The notes under the pieces are model-generated. The model was not told the origin of the DNA and ran no database searches. It saw only the letters and a program-made list of their open reading frames with translations. Positions 45,718 through 56,541 of a stretch of DNA of 64,000 nt are shown here, piece by piece. The translations under genes were made by a program, and so were the position numbers. How positions within the stretch are numbered: the first letter of the stretch is position 1; each line of letters opens with the position of its first letter. The stretch lies in assembly GCA_036346355.1 (NCBI GenBank), contig CM070588.1:20507914-20571913 (forward strand). The letters run 5' to 3'. This stretch comes from Rhipidocladum racemiflorum. Its lineage: Eukaryota; Streptophyta; Magnoliopsida; Poales; Poaceae.

Positions 45718-46865
45718 TTACCCAAGACGACGTCCGTAGCATTCTCGCGGTGCATCTGCGGTGACATGGTTGACTCGGCCTCTCACCACGATGCAGGGTG
45801 TGGCTCTGGTGCTTTGGTGTCCTAGCTGGGTGGTTCCTAGATTGAAGCGAATCGGGTCACTCCTGCTGTCTTTTGGACAAGCTGTTGGCAAAGTGTCTGG
45901 CTCGTTGCGATTGTAGCAGCGTCTCACTGTTCCTTCTTGTTGCACTCGAGTAAGCGTTTCTAAGCGGGGCTAGGGTCCGTAGTTCTGATTGATGTGTCTT
46001 GGTGCTGAGGATGGTGTCCTTGTTGCATTCTCGTGGTTGGAATCAAGAATTGATTTGGTGCAACTCTCGGTATTTATTGCGTTCCTGGCGTGATCCTTGC
46101 TGTTGCATCCTGCGCTTCCTGTTCTCATCCAATTCCTTGCGCTTGTCCTCAAGAATAAGCGCCTTATTCACCAACTCTTGGAAATCTGGAAAGGTGTGGG
46201 TGATCAATCCTTCTTGAAATCCTGAGTTAAGTCCCTTCATAAAACGAGACATGCGGCTTTATCTGTCGCTACATCCTCAGTGCGTGGCGTGCTAGGCTGT
46301 GTGAACTTGTTCAGGTAGTCGACCACCGGCTGATTACCTTGCTTCAAAGGTTCTGAACTCCTCCTTCTTAAGGTCCATGATTCCTTCAGGCACGCGTGAT
46401 CTTGTCGAATGCATTTGTGAATTCTTCCCAAGTGATATCTTGAGGGTTCTCTTGCGTGGCACAGAAGTTCTCCCACCATTCGGCTGTTCCTTCCAGCTGA
46501 TGAGAAGCGTAGAGTACCTTCTCATTTCCTATGCATTGAGCTATGTGTAGCTTCCTCTCAATTGACCTTAACCAATCATCGTCCTCCAATGGATTGGCAT
46601 TCCCAGAGAAAGTGGGTGGGTGAGTTCTCATGAACTCGGCAGGTCTTGTATTCTCGGCGTGGTCACGATTGACTTGATTAGCAAAGTTGGATCTGCGGAC
46701 GTGTTGCATTTGTTGCATCATAGCATGCATCAATCGAGTCCGGGCAGCGAGAAAAGCTCCAAATTCTGCATATCCAAAGTGGCGGTGCCGGTGCTCCATC
46801 ATTGGGGTTTTACGCTGGCGAGAACCACTCCCATTGCTTCCAAAGTTTCCGCGGGTGTTCACCAT
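45718..46865 (-). pseudogene. gag of A2, frameshifted
   Basis: It starts MVNTRGNFGSNGSGSRQRKT at 46865. The retrotransposon gag domain follows: PPTFSGNANPLEDDDWLRSI, ERKLHIAQCIGNEKVLYASH, LEGTAEWWENFCATQENPQD, then after frame changes EFRTFEARQ and SRFMKGLNSGFQEGLITHTF with QELVNKALILEDKRKELDEN. A remnant of the CCHC knuckle lies near 45900 (CYNRNEPDTLPTACPKDSR), with its Cys and His positions partly lost. The capsid protein is broken in at least two places. Confidence 0.85.
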
Positions 46866-47289
46866 CTGTCGATTTGCTCTAAGTTTAGAGATGAGAGGGA
46901 AACAAGAATAGACAAGTAATATTGAACTTATGCGGGGCGAAAGGTGTAACTTTAAGGTCCAACTTTATTATTAATAACTTGGTATGGCTGCTTACAATGC
47001 CTAAGGGCCTTGCAACACATACTGCACACTCAGCAAACAAAGAAAATCCAAATCGAACTCACATTGGAGTCTAACGCCTAAAGGGTGACTCTTTATTCTA
47101 TGACGCGACTCGGTGAAGGAGTCTCACTATAGAACCTACGCTCACTCGTCGAGAAAACCTCGACGGCCTGGGTACGGGTGCTGCGGCATAGGCGCGAAAC
47201 GATTGCCATGTCCGGCAACTGTGTCCTCTGTGGTAGCCGAAGAAGCAGTGTCCTCATCGAGATCTGACTCCTCTGGATGCGCTCGTAGC
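46866..47289 (-). other. Spacer between orf0 and gag in A2
   Basis: No frame of note. It includes the region that in A1 carries the acidic orf0 C-terminus (47100-47290 reads on in other frames), so orf0 of A2 is shortened by an indel near 47290. Confidence 0.5.
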
Positions 47290-47856
47290 TCAATCTTGGC
47301 TCACGTGCAGTCCGTACAAAGTCATCTCCAACTCGTCAATCCTTCGCAGAAGGTGTGCCACATACTCTTGAGCTTCCCGCCATCTGTTCTTTTCCGTCGT
47401 GATCTCCTTGCGGGCCTTCTGTAGCTCCTTGCTTGTATCATCTAGTACACCCTCCTGAGCGACAACAAATCGTGCCAACTGTGTAACCATGGCATCCTCA
47501 TCCTGAATCGCCTTCGGGTCAAGAAGGTTATTGCTGCGCGGGTGATAACGGAACACCGTGCTATCCAACTCTCTGGCGTAGATACGGGTAATGTGCCGCA
47601 TTGCTCGTCGTGATACCTCTTGGATACCCATATACATTGTAGATCTCCTGGCAGTGCAGTGTATCGGGCGATTGCCTGGGCCCTTCTTCCTAGCAGGTAC
47701 CTCAATCTTCACGTCACATGCCTTGATCAATCCCGCTTGTCTGATCACTTCCACTTGGTATTGCGGCTTCTCAAAATCTCCGAGAGTTTGTAGCATATGC
47801 CAAAGTTCCGCGGCGTGACCAACTCCCAGATCAACGTAGTTGAACTCTTCCTCCAT
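47290..47856 (-). CDS. orf0-like protein of A2, C-terminally shifted
   Basis: 188 codons, MEEEFNYVDLGVGHAAELWH, then KKGPGNRPIHCTARRSTMYM, VFRYHPRSNNLLDPKAIQDE and a helix-rich stretch LDDTSKELQKARKEITTEKN. It aligns with 1342-2061 over about 180 residues at high identity, but ends in GLHVSQD where A1 continues into an acidic tail. The upstream-of-gag place and the absence of any gag or pol motif make it an extra retroelement protein; its function is unknown. Conservation between two separate elements argues that it was coding when they moved. Confidence 0.7.
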   Translation of the reverse strand: MEEEFNYVDLGVGHAAELWHMLQTLGDFEKPQYQVEVIRQAGLIKACDVKIEVPARKKGPGNRPIHCTARRSTMYMGIQEVSRRAMRHITRIYARELDSTVFRYHPRSNNLLDPKAIQDEDAMVTQLARFVVAQEGVLDDTSKELQKARKEITTEKNRWREAQEYVAHLLRRIDELEMTLYGLHVSQD

Positions 47857-48057
47857 CTGTCACAAGAGTGCTTTACATAAGAACTCGGAATTTTTAAATT
47901 GTGACAAGGTAAGGGAAAATTTCAGCAAGAGACAAGAAAAGAGAGAAGGGGATAAGTCGAGATGTCATTTCTTGTCTTCACAAATTTTTAGCTTTAGAAA
48001 ATAGGTTTTATCCTCACTACGACCATTCTAGCTAGGGTTGAGCCTACAGTCAGTATG

Positions 48058-48069
48058 GCTCTGATACCA
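48058..48069 (-). other. Primer binding site of A2 (tRNA-Met type)
   Basis: TGGTATCAGAGC on the minus strand, 4 bp from the LTR end at 48074, identical to A1. Confidence 0.9.
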
Positions 48070-48073
48070 CCTC

Positions 48074-50691
48074 TGTCGGGACCCCAAATTTGCAAATCCG
48101 GACCCTCTGTGTATTCAACACTAGTCCAGGAACGCGCTAGTGCACACAGTCTTAACATCGGTAAATATCACAATCATACCATTCGATGCTAATAAAGTAC
48201 TTTTATTTAAATAACTAAATCGTTACTCGACCTTATGGTCAAGTCACAAATGTACGCCTCGTGAGGGCGATACTTATTAAAAGAGAAATAGTAGCAAATG
48301 AAAATCAAAGAAGGTAACATCGTGGCGCCATACAAGATACCACAGTGCAACCTGACCGGGCTCGCTCCCCTACGTAGATGGATCCTCTTGGAGCTCCTCC
48401 TCCAAAGTCGGCGTAGTCTCCTCTTCAACCGGTGTTGTGTTGAGGCAAGGGTGAGTACTTGGTACTTAGCAAGTCATGCCTGCAGAATGCAGGCTAATAT
48501 ACTATATGCATGGCTTGGTACAAAGGAATAACTCAAGGTATATTTGCAGAAATAGCATTGGACAAGTAATATAAGTAGATTCGAAGCAAAGAGAAATAAG
48601 TAAAGCATAAATAACTTTTCAAGAAGTTTGGTAAACATCTTTCCCATCCTAAACCACATTTCCATCAACTTCATTATTAATCCAGCCCAACCTTTCAAAC
48701 CAAAGTTATTTTTGAGAAAATCTAACCCTTGATCAGTAATTCCCGAGCGATGTCCAATACCGCGGACACGGCTATTCGAATAGATTCTATACTCTGCAGA
48801 GGTTATGCACTTTACCCACATGATACAGTCAAACACCACAAAGGCGAGTTCCCGTAACAAAGTCTTTCGGAGACTTCTAACAATACAAGTGGTCCTCCCC
48901 GGTTATTGCGCACTAACCCTTCCCTTTGCTAAGGCGAAGTCTAGGCCAATCAACCGTTAGATGGGTACCTGGCCTCAGCCCCAGTACGCTCCCCCGTACA
49001 ACTTACACAAAGGGTGTAGTTGACCTCCTGAGGTCCCACAGGTACGTTATTAGCAACTTAGTCAACTAGGTCCGTCCCATTACTGGACATGTGGTTGCAC
49101 GTTAGACCCAGTTCAAAGGCTTGCAAGGTTAAGTCCTTAGGGTGACCAGGGCAAGACTACGAAGAACCAAATCAACATCCCCAATGCCACAATCGTCCAC
49201 TGATTACTCTTGCCACATGCCCTGGCCGAAACTGTTTATCAAACCCCAGTTGATTACCATGCACCACGTGCCATCAACATCACATGATACTTTTCCAAAA
49301 CAGGTTCAATATGTCATTAAGTCAATATTAACATTTGATTGTCCAAAATCATGTCATGAGAACGTAGCAGGTCTAAGCAGTATACTACAACGGTCTAAAC
49401 CCATGGTGGCAATTTAATAATGTCCAACTAGTAATCCACAACTAGGGTGACAAGGGGTCGTGGCACATACTTAAATAATCAAGGTGTCATACAGCAAATT
49501 GGTACTTATCTAATTCCCCATTTCTAAATAAAGTATTTTTCTATTTGAACTTAGCATGCAATAGGTTAAATCAAAATAGATTTCAAAATAGAATCAACAT
49601 GGTCAAAGCACATTTGAAAATCAACGGTCCAGATTGGATCTGGATACCACGCGTTTGGGTTAACGCGGTCAATCCACGCCGTTGGATCCAGATCTAACGG
49701 TTAGGATCTAACCTAGCTCTAACGGCGTTAGGGCGCACGTGGAACTCACCGTAGCAGTCGGATCCGGATCGGACGGCGGAGAAAGCTCGAAGTCGGCGAT
49801 GGCGGCGCATGCGAGCTGGTTCACCGAGGTCGGAGAAGGCGACCAACGCGCGACGCTCGGGCTGCTCCCGTAGTGAGAGACCACCTCGGTGCGCCTTGGC
49901 CGGACGGTTCGAACCGGCTCGACGCCATGAGGACGGCAGACGGCGGCGAGGCGAGACAAAACCCGTGGCGGCGCTTCACGCAACTACGGCGAGCGATTCC
50001 GGCAAACCTACGGCGGCTAGAGCTCGGTGGGTTAGGGCAAAGAGTGCGCGGGGTCACGGCGGTCCTCGGCATGCGCGCACGGGACGGAGCCCTAATCCCA
50101 CACGGCGGCGACACGGCGGAGGAGTCCGGCTCGGACTCGGCGGGGACGACGACGCACGGCCGTCCACGTGGCACGATCAACGGCCGATCGCACGCAGCGT
50201 GAAGCAGTGCGGATCGGATCCGATCGGATCGGTCTTGGCTGAGTTCAGCCGTTGGATCTCGATCCAACGGTTCACAGGCTTAGGGTTTGGACTTGGTCCG
50301 GTCGAGTCATGTGGCTCGGGTCGGGTTCGGGTCGGACTCGAACTCGAGTCTAACTCAGGCTCGATCGGATGAACAAGATAAACCCACTCGCATTTTCCAA
50401 ATGATTTAATAATTAAAATAATTCCCGATAATTCATTTAATTCATTAAAAATAGCAAAAGACTTCGAGAAAAATTCGTAAAAATTCGAAAATATTTTGGA
50501 TCATTTTGGACTCAAATAAAATATTTCCAAAAAAAATTTATTTGCAAAGTTTAATTCTTTAATTAATTAAAAATGGAATAAATTCAAATAAATTCCAAAT
50601 AAATCCAAATAAATTCCAGAAAATTCAAAAAATTCACCAAAGTGCCAAATGACACATGAATTTAAGGAAAGCAAAATTTTGGGGTGTTACA
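48074..50691 (-). mobile_element. 5' LTR of A2, internally deleted
   Basis: 2618 bp against 3392 bp for the 3' LTR. The main loss is at 49613/49614, where AAAGCACA joins TTTGAAAATCAACGG; the corresponding 3' LTR interval is about 40524-41265. The lost part includes the short conserved frame and the acceptor. Many 1-6 bp gaps also distinguish the two LTRs between 49150 and 50400. Confidence 0.88.
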
Positions 50692-50951
50692 AAGATCACA
50701 TTACCGATCACAATGTGTGGCTGGTCGCCACTGTCCATTGAGTGATCACACACGGTGACCGCTTGATGTGGCCTGGTCGCCACCTATTCGCTAGGCGATC
50801 ACACAGCTGACGACGAGCGGCGTGGCCTGGTCGCCACCTGCCTGCTGGATGGTAACCTTTCTAACCGCTAGTAGTGTGGTCTGGACGCCACATGTCCGCT
50901 AGCGGCTCTTACTAAAGTGTAGTGGGCACCCTGGTGTAGAATACGCCTACA

Positions 50952-51748
50952 GTAGCCCCCGACCCACCCTGGAGCGCCCTTTTTACCTTTCTGGAAACGA
51001 AAGCGGCCCAGTCTCCTGGGTGGGTCCATTATAAATGCCCACGTAATGCTGCGGCTATTAAATGCCGCCACCGTTTCCGGGCATCGAGGTGGAACGTGCA
51101 GCTGCCCCCACCTCGTAACCGGCGTGGGCTTGGGGAGCGTACCCGCACCTCTTCTGATTCTTTTGGGTTTCCCGCCAGCGAACCGCCGCGCCCCCTCGGG
51201 TATCCCACCATTCGAACCGCCACGCCCCCTCGAGTCCCCCGCTGGAGCACTCCTTCATGCGCCTATATATAAGTGGCTTGGGGGGAGGCGGTTCGTTCTT
51301 TCCTTAGCGTTTGCTTCCTACGTACTGCTCCATCGCCTTTACCTCTTGCGAACTGCTCCTTCGCTCGCATGGCGCCGCCAGCACCGCTGCTTCCTCCATC
51401 GACCGTCGAGGAGGTCGACGCCAAGAGGTTTGCCCAGTACGTCGCCGGGGGCACCATCCGTACTCGCGCCGGGACCGCCTCGCCCGGCTGCCGTCCGGGA
51501 GAAGTAATCTTCTTCGAATGGGGGATGCTGGCGGGCCTCCTTCCGCCGATCTCTGACTTCTACCTTGCCGTCCTCAACTTTTACTCTATCCACAACATTC
51601 ACCATCCTCCCAACTCCATCGTTCTCCTTGCTGTCTTTGCCCACTTCTGCGAGATGTTCGTGGGAGTGGCCCCCAATCTTCCTCTCTTCCGTTTCTTCTA
51701 CTCCTTGCGCGCGGCCAATGACCTTTCCACCACGGCGGGCTCCTGCCA
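50952..51748 (+). pseudogene. Antisense PF04195-like frame of X2, 5' part
   Basis: The promoter-like TATATATAAG (51264-51273), an ATG at 51369 (MAPPAPLLPPSTVEEVDAKR) and the domain core EVIFFEWGMLAGLLPPISDF to FRFFYSLRAANDLSTTAGS match X1 with few changes. Solo LTR S3 interrupts after codon GSCH; the rest is at 55224-55398. Confidence 0.85.
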
Positions 51749-54700
51749 TGTAACACCCCAAAATTTTACTTGTCCTAAATTCATGTGTGATTTGGCACTT
51801 TGGTGAATTTTTGGAATTTTCTGGAATTTATTTGGATTTAATTGGAATTTATTTGAATTTATTCCATTTTGAAATAATTAAAGAATTTAATTTTGCAAAT
51901 AAAATTTTGTTGGAAATATTTTATTTGGGTCCAAAATAATCCAAAGTATTTTCCAGAATTTTTCTGGAATTTTTCTGAGTCATTTGCTATTTTTAATGAA
52001 TTAAATGAATTACTAGGAATTATTTTAAATATTAAATCGCTGGAAAATCAAACTCGGGTCAAATCGTGTTCATCCGACCGAAGTCGAACCCGAGTCGGAC
52101 TCGAGTCCGACCCGAGCCACGTGACTCGACCGAACCCACTCCCAACCCTAATCAATCCCAACCGTTGGATCAAGATCCAACGGCTGAGATCCGCCGACTT
52201 CGACCGAGCCAGATCTCGCCCGGATCCGATCGCGCCCGTGCGATCGGGGCCGTTGATCGCGCCACGTGGGCGGCTGCGATTGTCGTCTCCGCTGAAGTCG
52301 AGCCGGACTCCGCGGTGAGAGCGCCGCGCCGTGGGACTAGGGTTCCGCCCTGAGCACGCCTCCCGGGGCTATTTAATGCCCGGGGCATACCCCGAGGACC
52401 GCCGTGATCCCGCGCCCTCCCTTCTCTACTTCACCGAGGCAAAGCCGCCGCCGTTTAGCCGTGCGAGCTCGCCGTAGTTGCGCGCCGCTCCGCCACGGTC
52501 TTTGCCCGTTCGCGCCGTCGCCCGTCCCTGCCGCCGTTGACCTCAGATCCGGACTCACCGCGACGAGACGCACCCGAAGGGACATCTCACTTCGCCGGAG
52601 CGCGCCAGAAACGCCGTCGGCAAGGTCGTCGTCCTCCGCGCCGGTGAGCCAGCGCCGCCGCAAGCCATCGCCGGACCGCGAGCTCTCTCAGCCGTCCGAT
52701 CAAGATCCAACGCTCGAGATCACGCCACGTCATCGCACGGTGAGATTGCGTTACGATTTCCAGATCTAATCTCGACCATCGGATCTAGATCCAACGGTCC
52801 GAAATCAATGCGTTAACCCAAACGCGTCAACACTGGATCTAATCCGCGCCGTTGATTTTCAAACCAACGGCCGTGATTGCGCCACGTGTCGGGAAGTTGG
52901 ACCGACGCGGCCGCCGCCCACGCGCTGGCAGGCAGGACGCCGACACACGCGGCCCGCGTGTCGAGGGCTCCGCATGTCACGGCCGTCCCAGCCGAGCGCC
53001 GACGTCACCCATGACGCCACAGTGGGTCCCACATGTCGCGACCGTGGCCGAGCCTCGCCGACGCCAAGAATAACGCTACCCGAGTGGACCCACATGTCGG
53101 GCCTTCACGTGGAGCCGTGGACCGAGTCCACCGTAGACCCGAGCCAAGCGTGGACCAAGTCCATGGACCGGCTGACGTCAGCCAGCCAATCAGAGGCTGC
53201 CACGTGTCCTTGCTGACGCAATAATTAATTTCCGAAAAAGAAAATGATTTATTAATTCGAAATATTGATTCAAATTTAGATTCAAACTTCAAACGCTTAT
53301 AACTTTTGCGTTTCAACTCCGATTTGAGCGATTCAAATTTCTAAATTTGTATAAAATTGAGATCTACCTAAATATGAATTTTATTTAATTTTTGGACTAA
53401 AGTTTTTCTCTATAATATTATTTAATTGATTATTTAAACTTTAAATAATCATAACTTATGCTTTTAACTCCAAATTTGTGATTCCAGTTTCTAAAAATCC
53501 AGAAAAATTATGTTCTCTCTGTTTATGGATTTTATTTGGAGTTTTGGGATCTTTTTGCCTAGTGTTTATTTGTGTATTTGCTATTTGCACGCTTTACGAG
53601 TAGACGTTGAAGTGCCGGAAGGATTCGAGGGAGAAGTGTTGACTCAGGATCCAACTCAAGACCAAGAGCAAGTACTTTTTGAAGGCAAGTTGTGCTTTGA
53701 CCATGTTGATCCTATTTCGAAATCTATTTTGATTTAAACTATTGCATGCTAGCTCAATTAGAAAGATACTTTGTTTAAACATGGGGGTTAGATAAATACC
53801 AATTTGCTATATGACACCTTGATTACTTAAGTATGTGCCATGACCCTTTGTCACCCTAGTTGTGGATTACTAGTTGGACATTATTAAATTGCCAACATGG
53901 GTTTTAGACCGTTGTAGTACACTGCTTAGACCTGCTACGTGCTCATGACATGATTTTGGACAATCAAATGTTAATATTGACTTAATGATATATTGAACCT
54001 GTTTTGGAAAAGTATCATGTGATGTTGATGGCACGTGGTGCATGGTAATCAACTGGGGTTTGATAAACAGATTTCGACCGGGGCATGTGGCAAGAGTAAT
54101 CAGTGGGCCGCTTGTGGCGTTGGGAATGTTGATTTGGTTCTTCTGTAGTCTTGCCCTGGTCACTCTAAGGACTTAACCTTGCAAGCCTTTGAACTGGGTC
54201 ATACTTGCAACCACATGGCTGGAATGGGACGGCCCTAATTGACTAAGTCGCTAAGGACTCACTTGTGGAGCCTCAGTGGTGTCGATTACACCGTTTGTGT
54301 GATTGTGCGGGGAGCGTATCGTGGCGTGTGGCCAGGTACCCATCTAACGGTGTGTTGGTCCCATACTTCGCCTTGGCTAAGGGAAGGGATGGTGTAGAGC
54401 ACGCATCTGAGAGGACCACCTGTGTTGTTTGAGGCTTCCGAAAGGCTTTGTTACTGAACTCGCCTTTGTGGTGTTTGACTCAGATCTTGTGGGTAAAGTG
54501 CATAACCTCTGCAGAGTGTAGAATCTATTTGAATAGCCGAGTCCACTGTGATCGACAATGCTCGGGAATTACAAATAAGGGGTAGACTTTCTGAAAATAA
54601 CTTGGTTTTGAAAAGATGGGTTGGTTTAACAAGGAAGGTGATGGAAATATGGTGTAGGATGGGAAAAATGTTTGTTAAACTTCTTGAAAAGTTATTTATG

Positions 54701-55218
54701 CTTTACTTATTTCTACTGCTTTGAATCTACTTTTATTACTTGTCAAAAGTCACATCGCAAATATACCCTGAGCTATTCCTTTGTAACGAGCCATGCATAT
54801 AGTATATTAGCTTGCATTCTGTGCATGACTTGTCGAGTACCAAGTACTCACCCTTGCCTCAACACAATACCGAGTTGAAGAGGAGACTACGCCCGGTTCG
54901 GAGGAGGAGTTCCAAGAGGACCCGTCTACTTAGGGATGCGAGCCCACCAGTGCCTGTGGTATACTGGATGGCGCCACGAAGTTATTTGATTTTCCGCTGC
55001 TATTATTTCTCTTTTAATAAGTTTCGCCTTGCAAGGCATATATTTGTAACTTGGCCATAAGGTCGAGTAACCCTTTGATTATTTAAATAAAGTACTTTGA
55101 TAGTATCGTTTGGTATGATTGTGATATATACCGATGTTAAGACTGTGTGCACTAGCGCGTTCCTGGACTAGTGCCGAATACACAGAGGGTCCGGATTTGC
55201 AAATTCGGGGTCCCGACA
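51749..55218 (+). mobile_element. Solo LTR S3 (family A), target duplication TGCCA
   Basis: 3470 bp, TGTAACACCCC to GGTCCCGACA, with TGCCA at 51744-51748 and 55219-55223. In order: AT-rich start, dyad at 52162-52183, TATA-like TATTTAATG (52370), GC-rich exon-like block (52390-52737), donors GCCGGTGAGC (52641) and CACGGTGAGATT (52736), further dyads (52780-52870), an AT-rich tract, acceptor GAGTAG (53602), the short frame, then a long 3' part ending near AAATAAAGTACTTTG (possible poly-A signal, 55086). Confidence 0.95.
53600..53737 (+). CDS. Conserved short frame inside solo LTR S3
   Basis: 46 codons: VDVEVPEGFEGEVLTQDPTQ, DQEQVLFEGKLCFDH, VDPISKSILI, stop. One residue differs from the A2 copy over the whole frame. 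S3 is the clearest copy on the plus strand. Confidence 0.45.
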   Translation, partial: VDVEVPEGFEGEVLTQDPTQDQEQVLFEGKLCFDHVDPISKSILI

Positions 55219-55223
55219 TGCCA

Positions 55224-55398
55224 CCTCCGCCATCGGGACGGCGCGGCTTCCCGCTACATTCCGCTGGACCTCCGCTCCAACTGGAGGTCTTGGCGCAATG
55301 AGTGGCTCTATGCCGAAGACGACAGCGGCGTAGAGGTCTTGGAGTTGCCAATTGGGCCAGCGGTCAGCACCCCTACATGGCGCGCCACTGTAAGCGTA
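55224..55398 (+). pseudogene. Antisense PF04195-like frame of X2, 3' part
   Basis: RHRDGAASRYIPLDLRSNWR, SWRNEWLYAEDDSGVEVLEL, PIGPAVSTPTW.RATVSV, stop. It continues the frame cut by S3. As in X1 it runs over the primer site into the LTR. Confidence 0.8.
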
Positions 55399-56445
55399 TG
55401 AGGTAATAGACCCCTTCCGAAATGGGATGTGAGATGTCCGAATGAGGAGCTTTCGTGGTGGATTGCTTGAAACGCAGTGGGAAGAGAACGAACGGAGCTC
55501 ACAAGAGGGAGACCCTTGGTTTATCCAAGTTCAGGCCCTCCTCACGAGTAATAGCCCTAATCCTACTTGTGTTGCTCTTGATTATGTTCCTGGTGGATAC
55601 TACAATCATCCAACAAAAAGGATTTTCTAGCCTCAAAGACCCTACAGAAAAAGATCCAACCCCTTCTGCCATGCACCCCGGCTCCTTTTTATACTCGGAC
55701 TGGGGCGCACGGGGGACTTACAGTAGTGTCGTGTATTGAATACACTGCCGTAGCGCATTTAATGCACCTATCACTGTTCTTACAGCACACTTAATGCCCT
55801 GACACAACCATCCTCTCCCCTGCTTCGGGCCCCGCGCCTACCGACTCCGCCCACTCTGTCGGGGTGGGAAATTGCATAATGACGCCTTTTGCATTGATGG
55901 CACGCGTTGGGAACACACGCCGCCATACTGTAGCCTCCATTACCCCCATTTAATGCGCACGATATGCATTAAATGTATTTAACCTTTTGTGCAGCTGTAC
56001 AGGCCGCTAAGTGGCCTGGGGAACTGAGCGCCTGTGACGTGGACTGGGCGCCACAAGTCCGTCAGGCAACCACGTTGCTAGCCGCCAGCGGCGTGGTCTA
56101 CTTGCCACATGTCCGCCGTGCGATCACACGCTTGATCACGCCCGTGCGTGGCTGGTCGCCACTGTCCTGGCTGGTGATCACATTACACCGATCGCCAGCG
56201 TGGCCTAGTCGCCACTGTCTGGCTGGCGATCACATTACCGACCGCCCGGGCGTGGCTCGTCGCCACCGCCTACCGGACGGTAACCTTTCTGACCGCTAGT
56301 GGCGTGGTCTGGACGCCACGTGTGCGCTAGCGGCTCTTACTGAAGTGTAGTGGGCACCCTGGTGTAGAATACGTCGACAAGCTTTATGCCTTGTTCTCGT
56401 TGGATCTTACTCGTTTTCTCGTTGTTTCTTTTATCGTGCTTTCGT

Positions 56446-56541
56446 TTAGACATTGACGCCTCGGGAACAGTTGGCGAAGATCCAGACTACGACCCTGTGG
56501 ACACGCAAAAGCAAGAGCAAACAGGGAAGCACCCCCTTTGA
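56446..56541 (+). CDS. Conserved short frame in LTR B, unit 2
   Basis: 32 codons, LDIDASGTVGEDPDYDPVDT, QKQEQTGKHPL, stop. Same length as the unit 1 copy, with about six substitutions and no stop or shift. Confidence 0.4.
   Translation, partial: LDIDASGTVGEDPDYDPVDTQKQEQTGKHPL

Larger units (their letters stand above)
38996..50691 (-). mobile_element. Chromovirus A2 (Ty3/gypsy, chromodomain), nearly complete
   Basis: The 11.7 kb element reads right to left: 5' LTR 48074-50691 (shortened by deletion), primer site 48058-48069, orf0, gag, protease, RT, RNase H, integrase, chromodomain, polypurine tract (reversed AACCTCCCCTTA at 42388), 3' LTR 38996-42387. It interrupts the GCGATCACAC repeat of X2. 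The flanks GGCGA and AAGAT are not an intact target duplication; both sides still match the host repeat, so the site has decayed or lost bases. Several frameshifts make it inactive. Confidence 0.9.
38262..56379 (-). mobile_element. Element X2, duplicate of X1, interrupted twice, target duplication AGCTT
   Basis: AGCTT flanks both outer ends (38257-38261 and 56380-56384), the same target site as X1. Pieces: 3' LTR 38262-38995 and 50692-50951; internal 50952-51748 and 55224-55388; 5' LTR 55389-56379. The 3' LTR is split by chromovirus A2 and the internal region by solo LTR S3. The first part after A2 (50692-50860) is more degraded than in X1. Confidence 0.88.
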
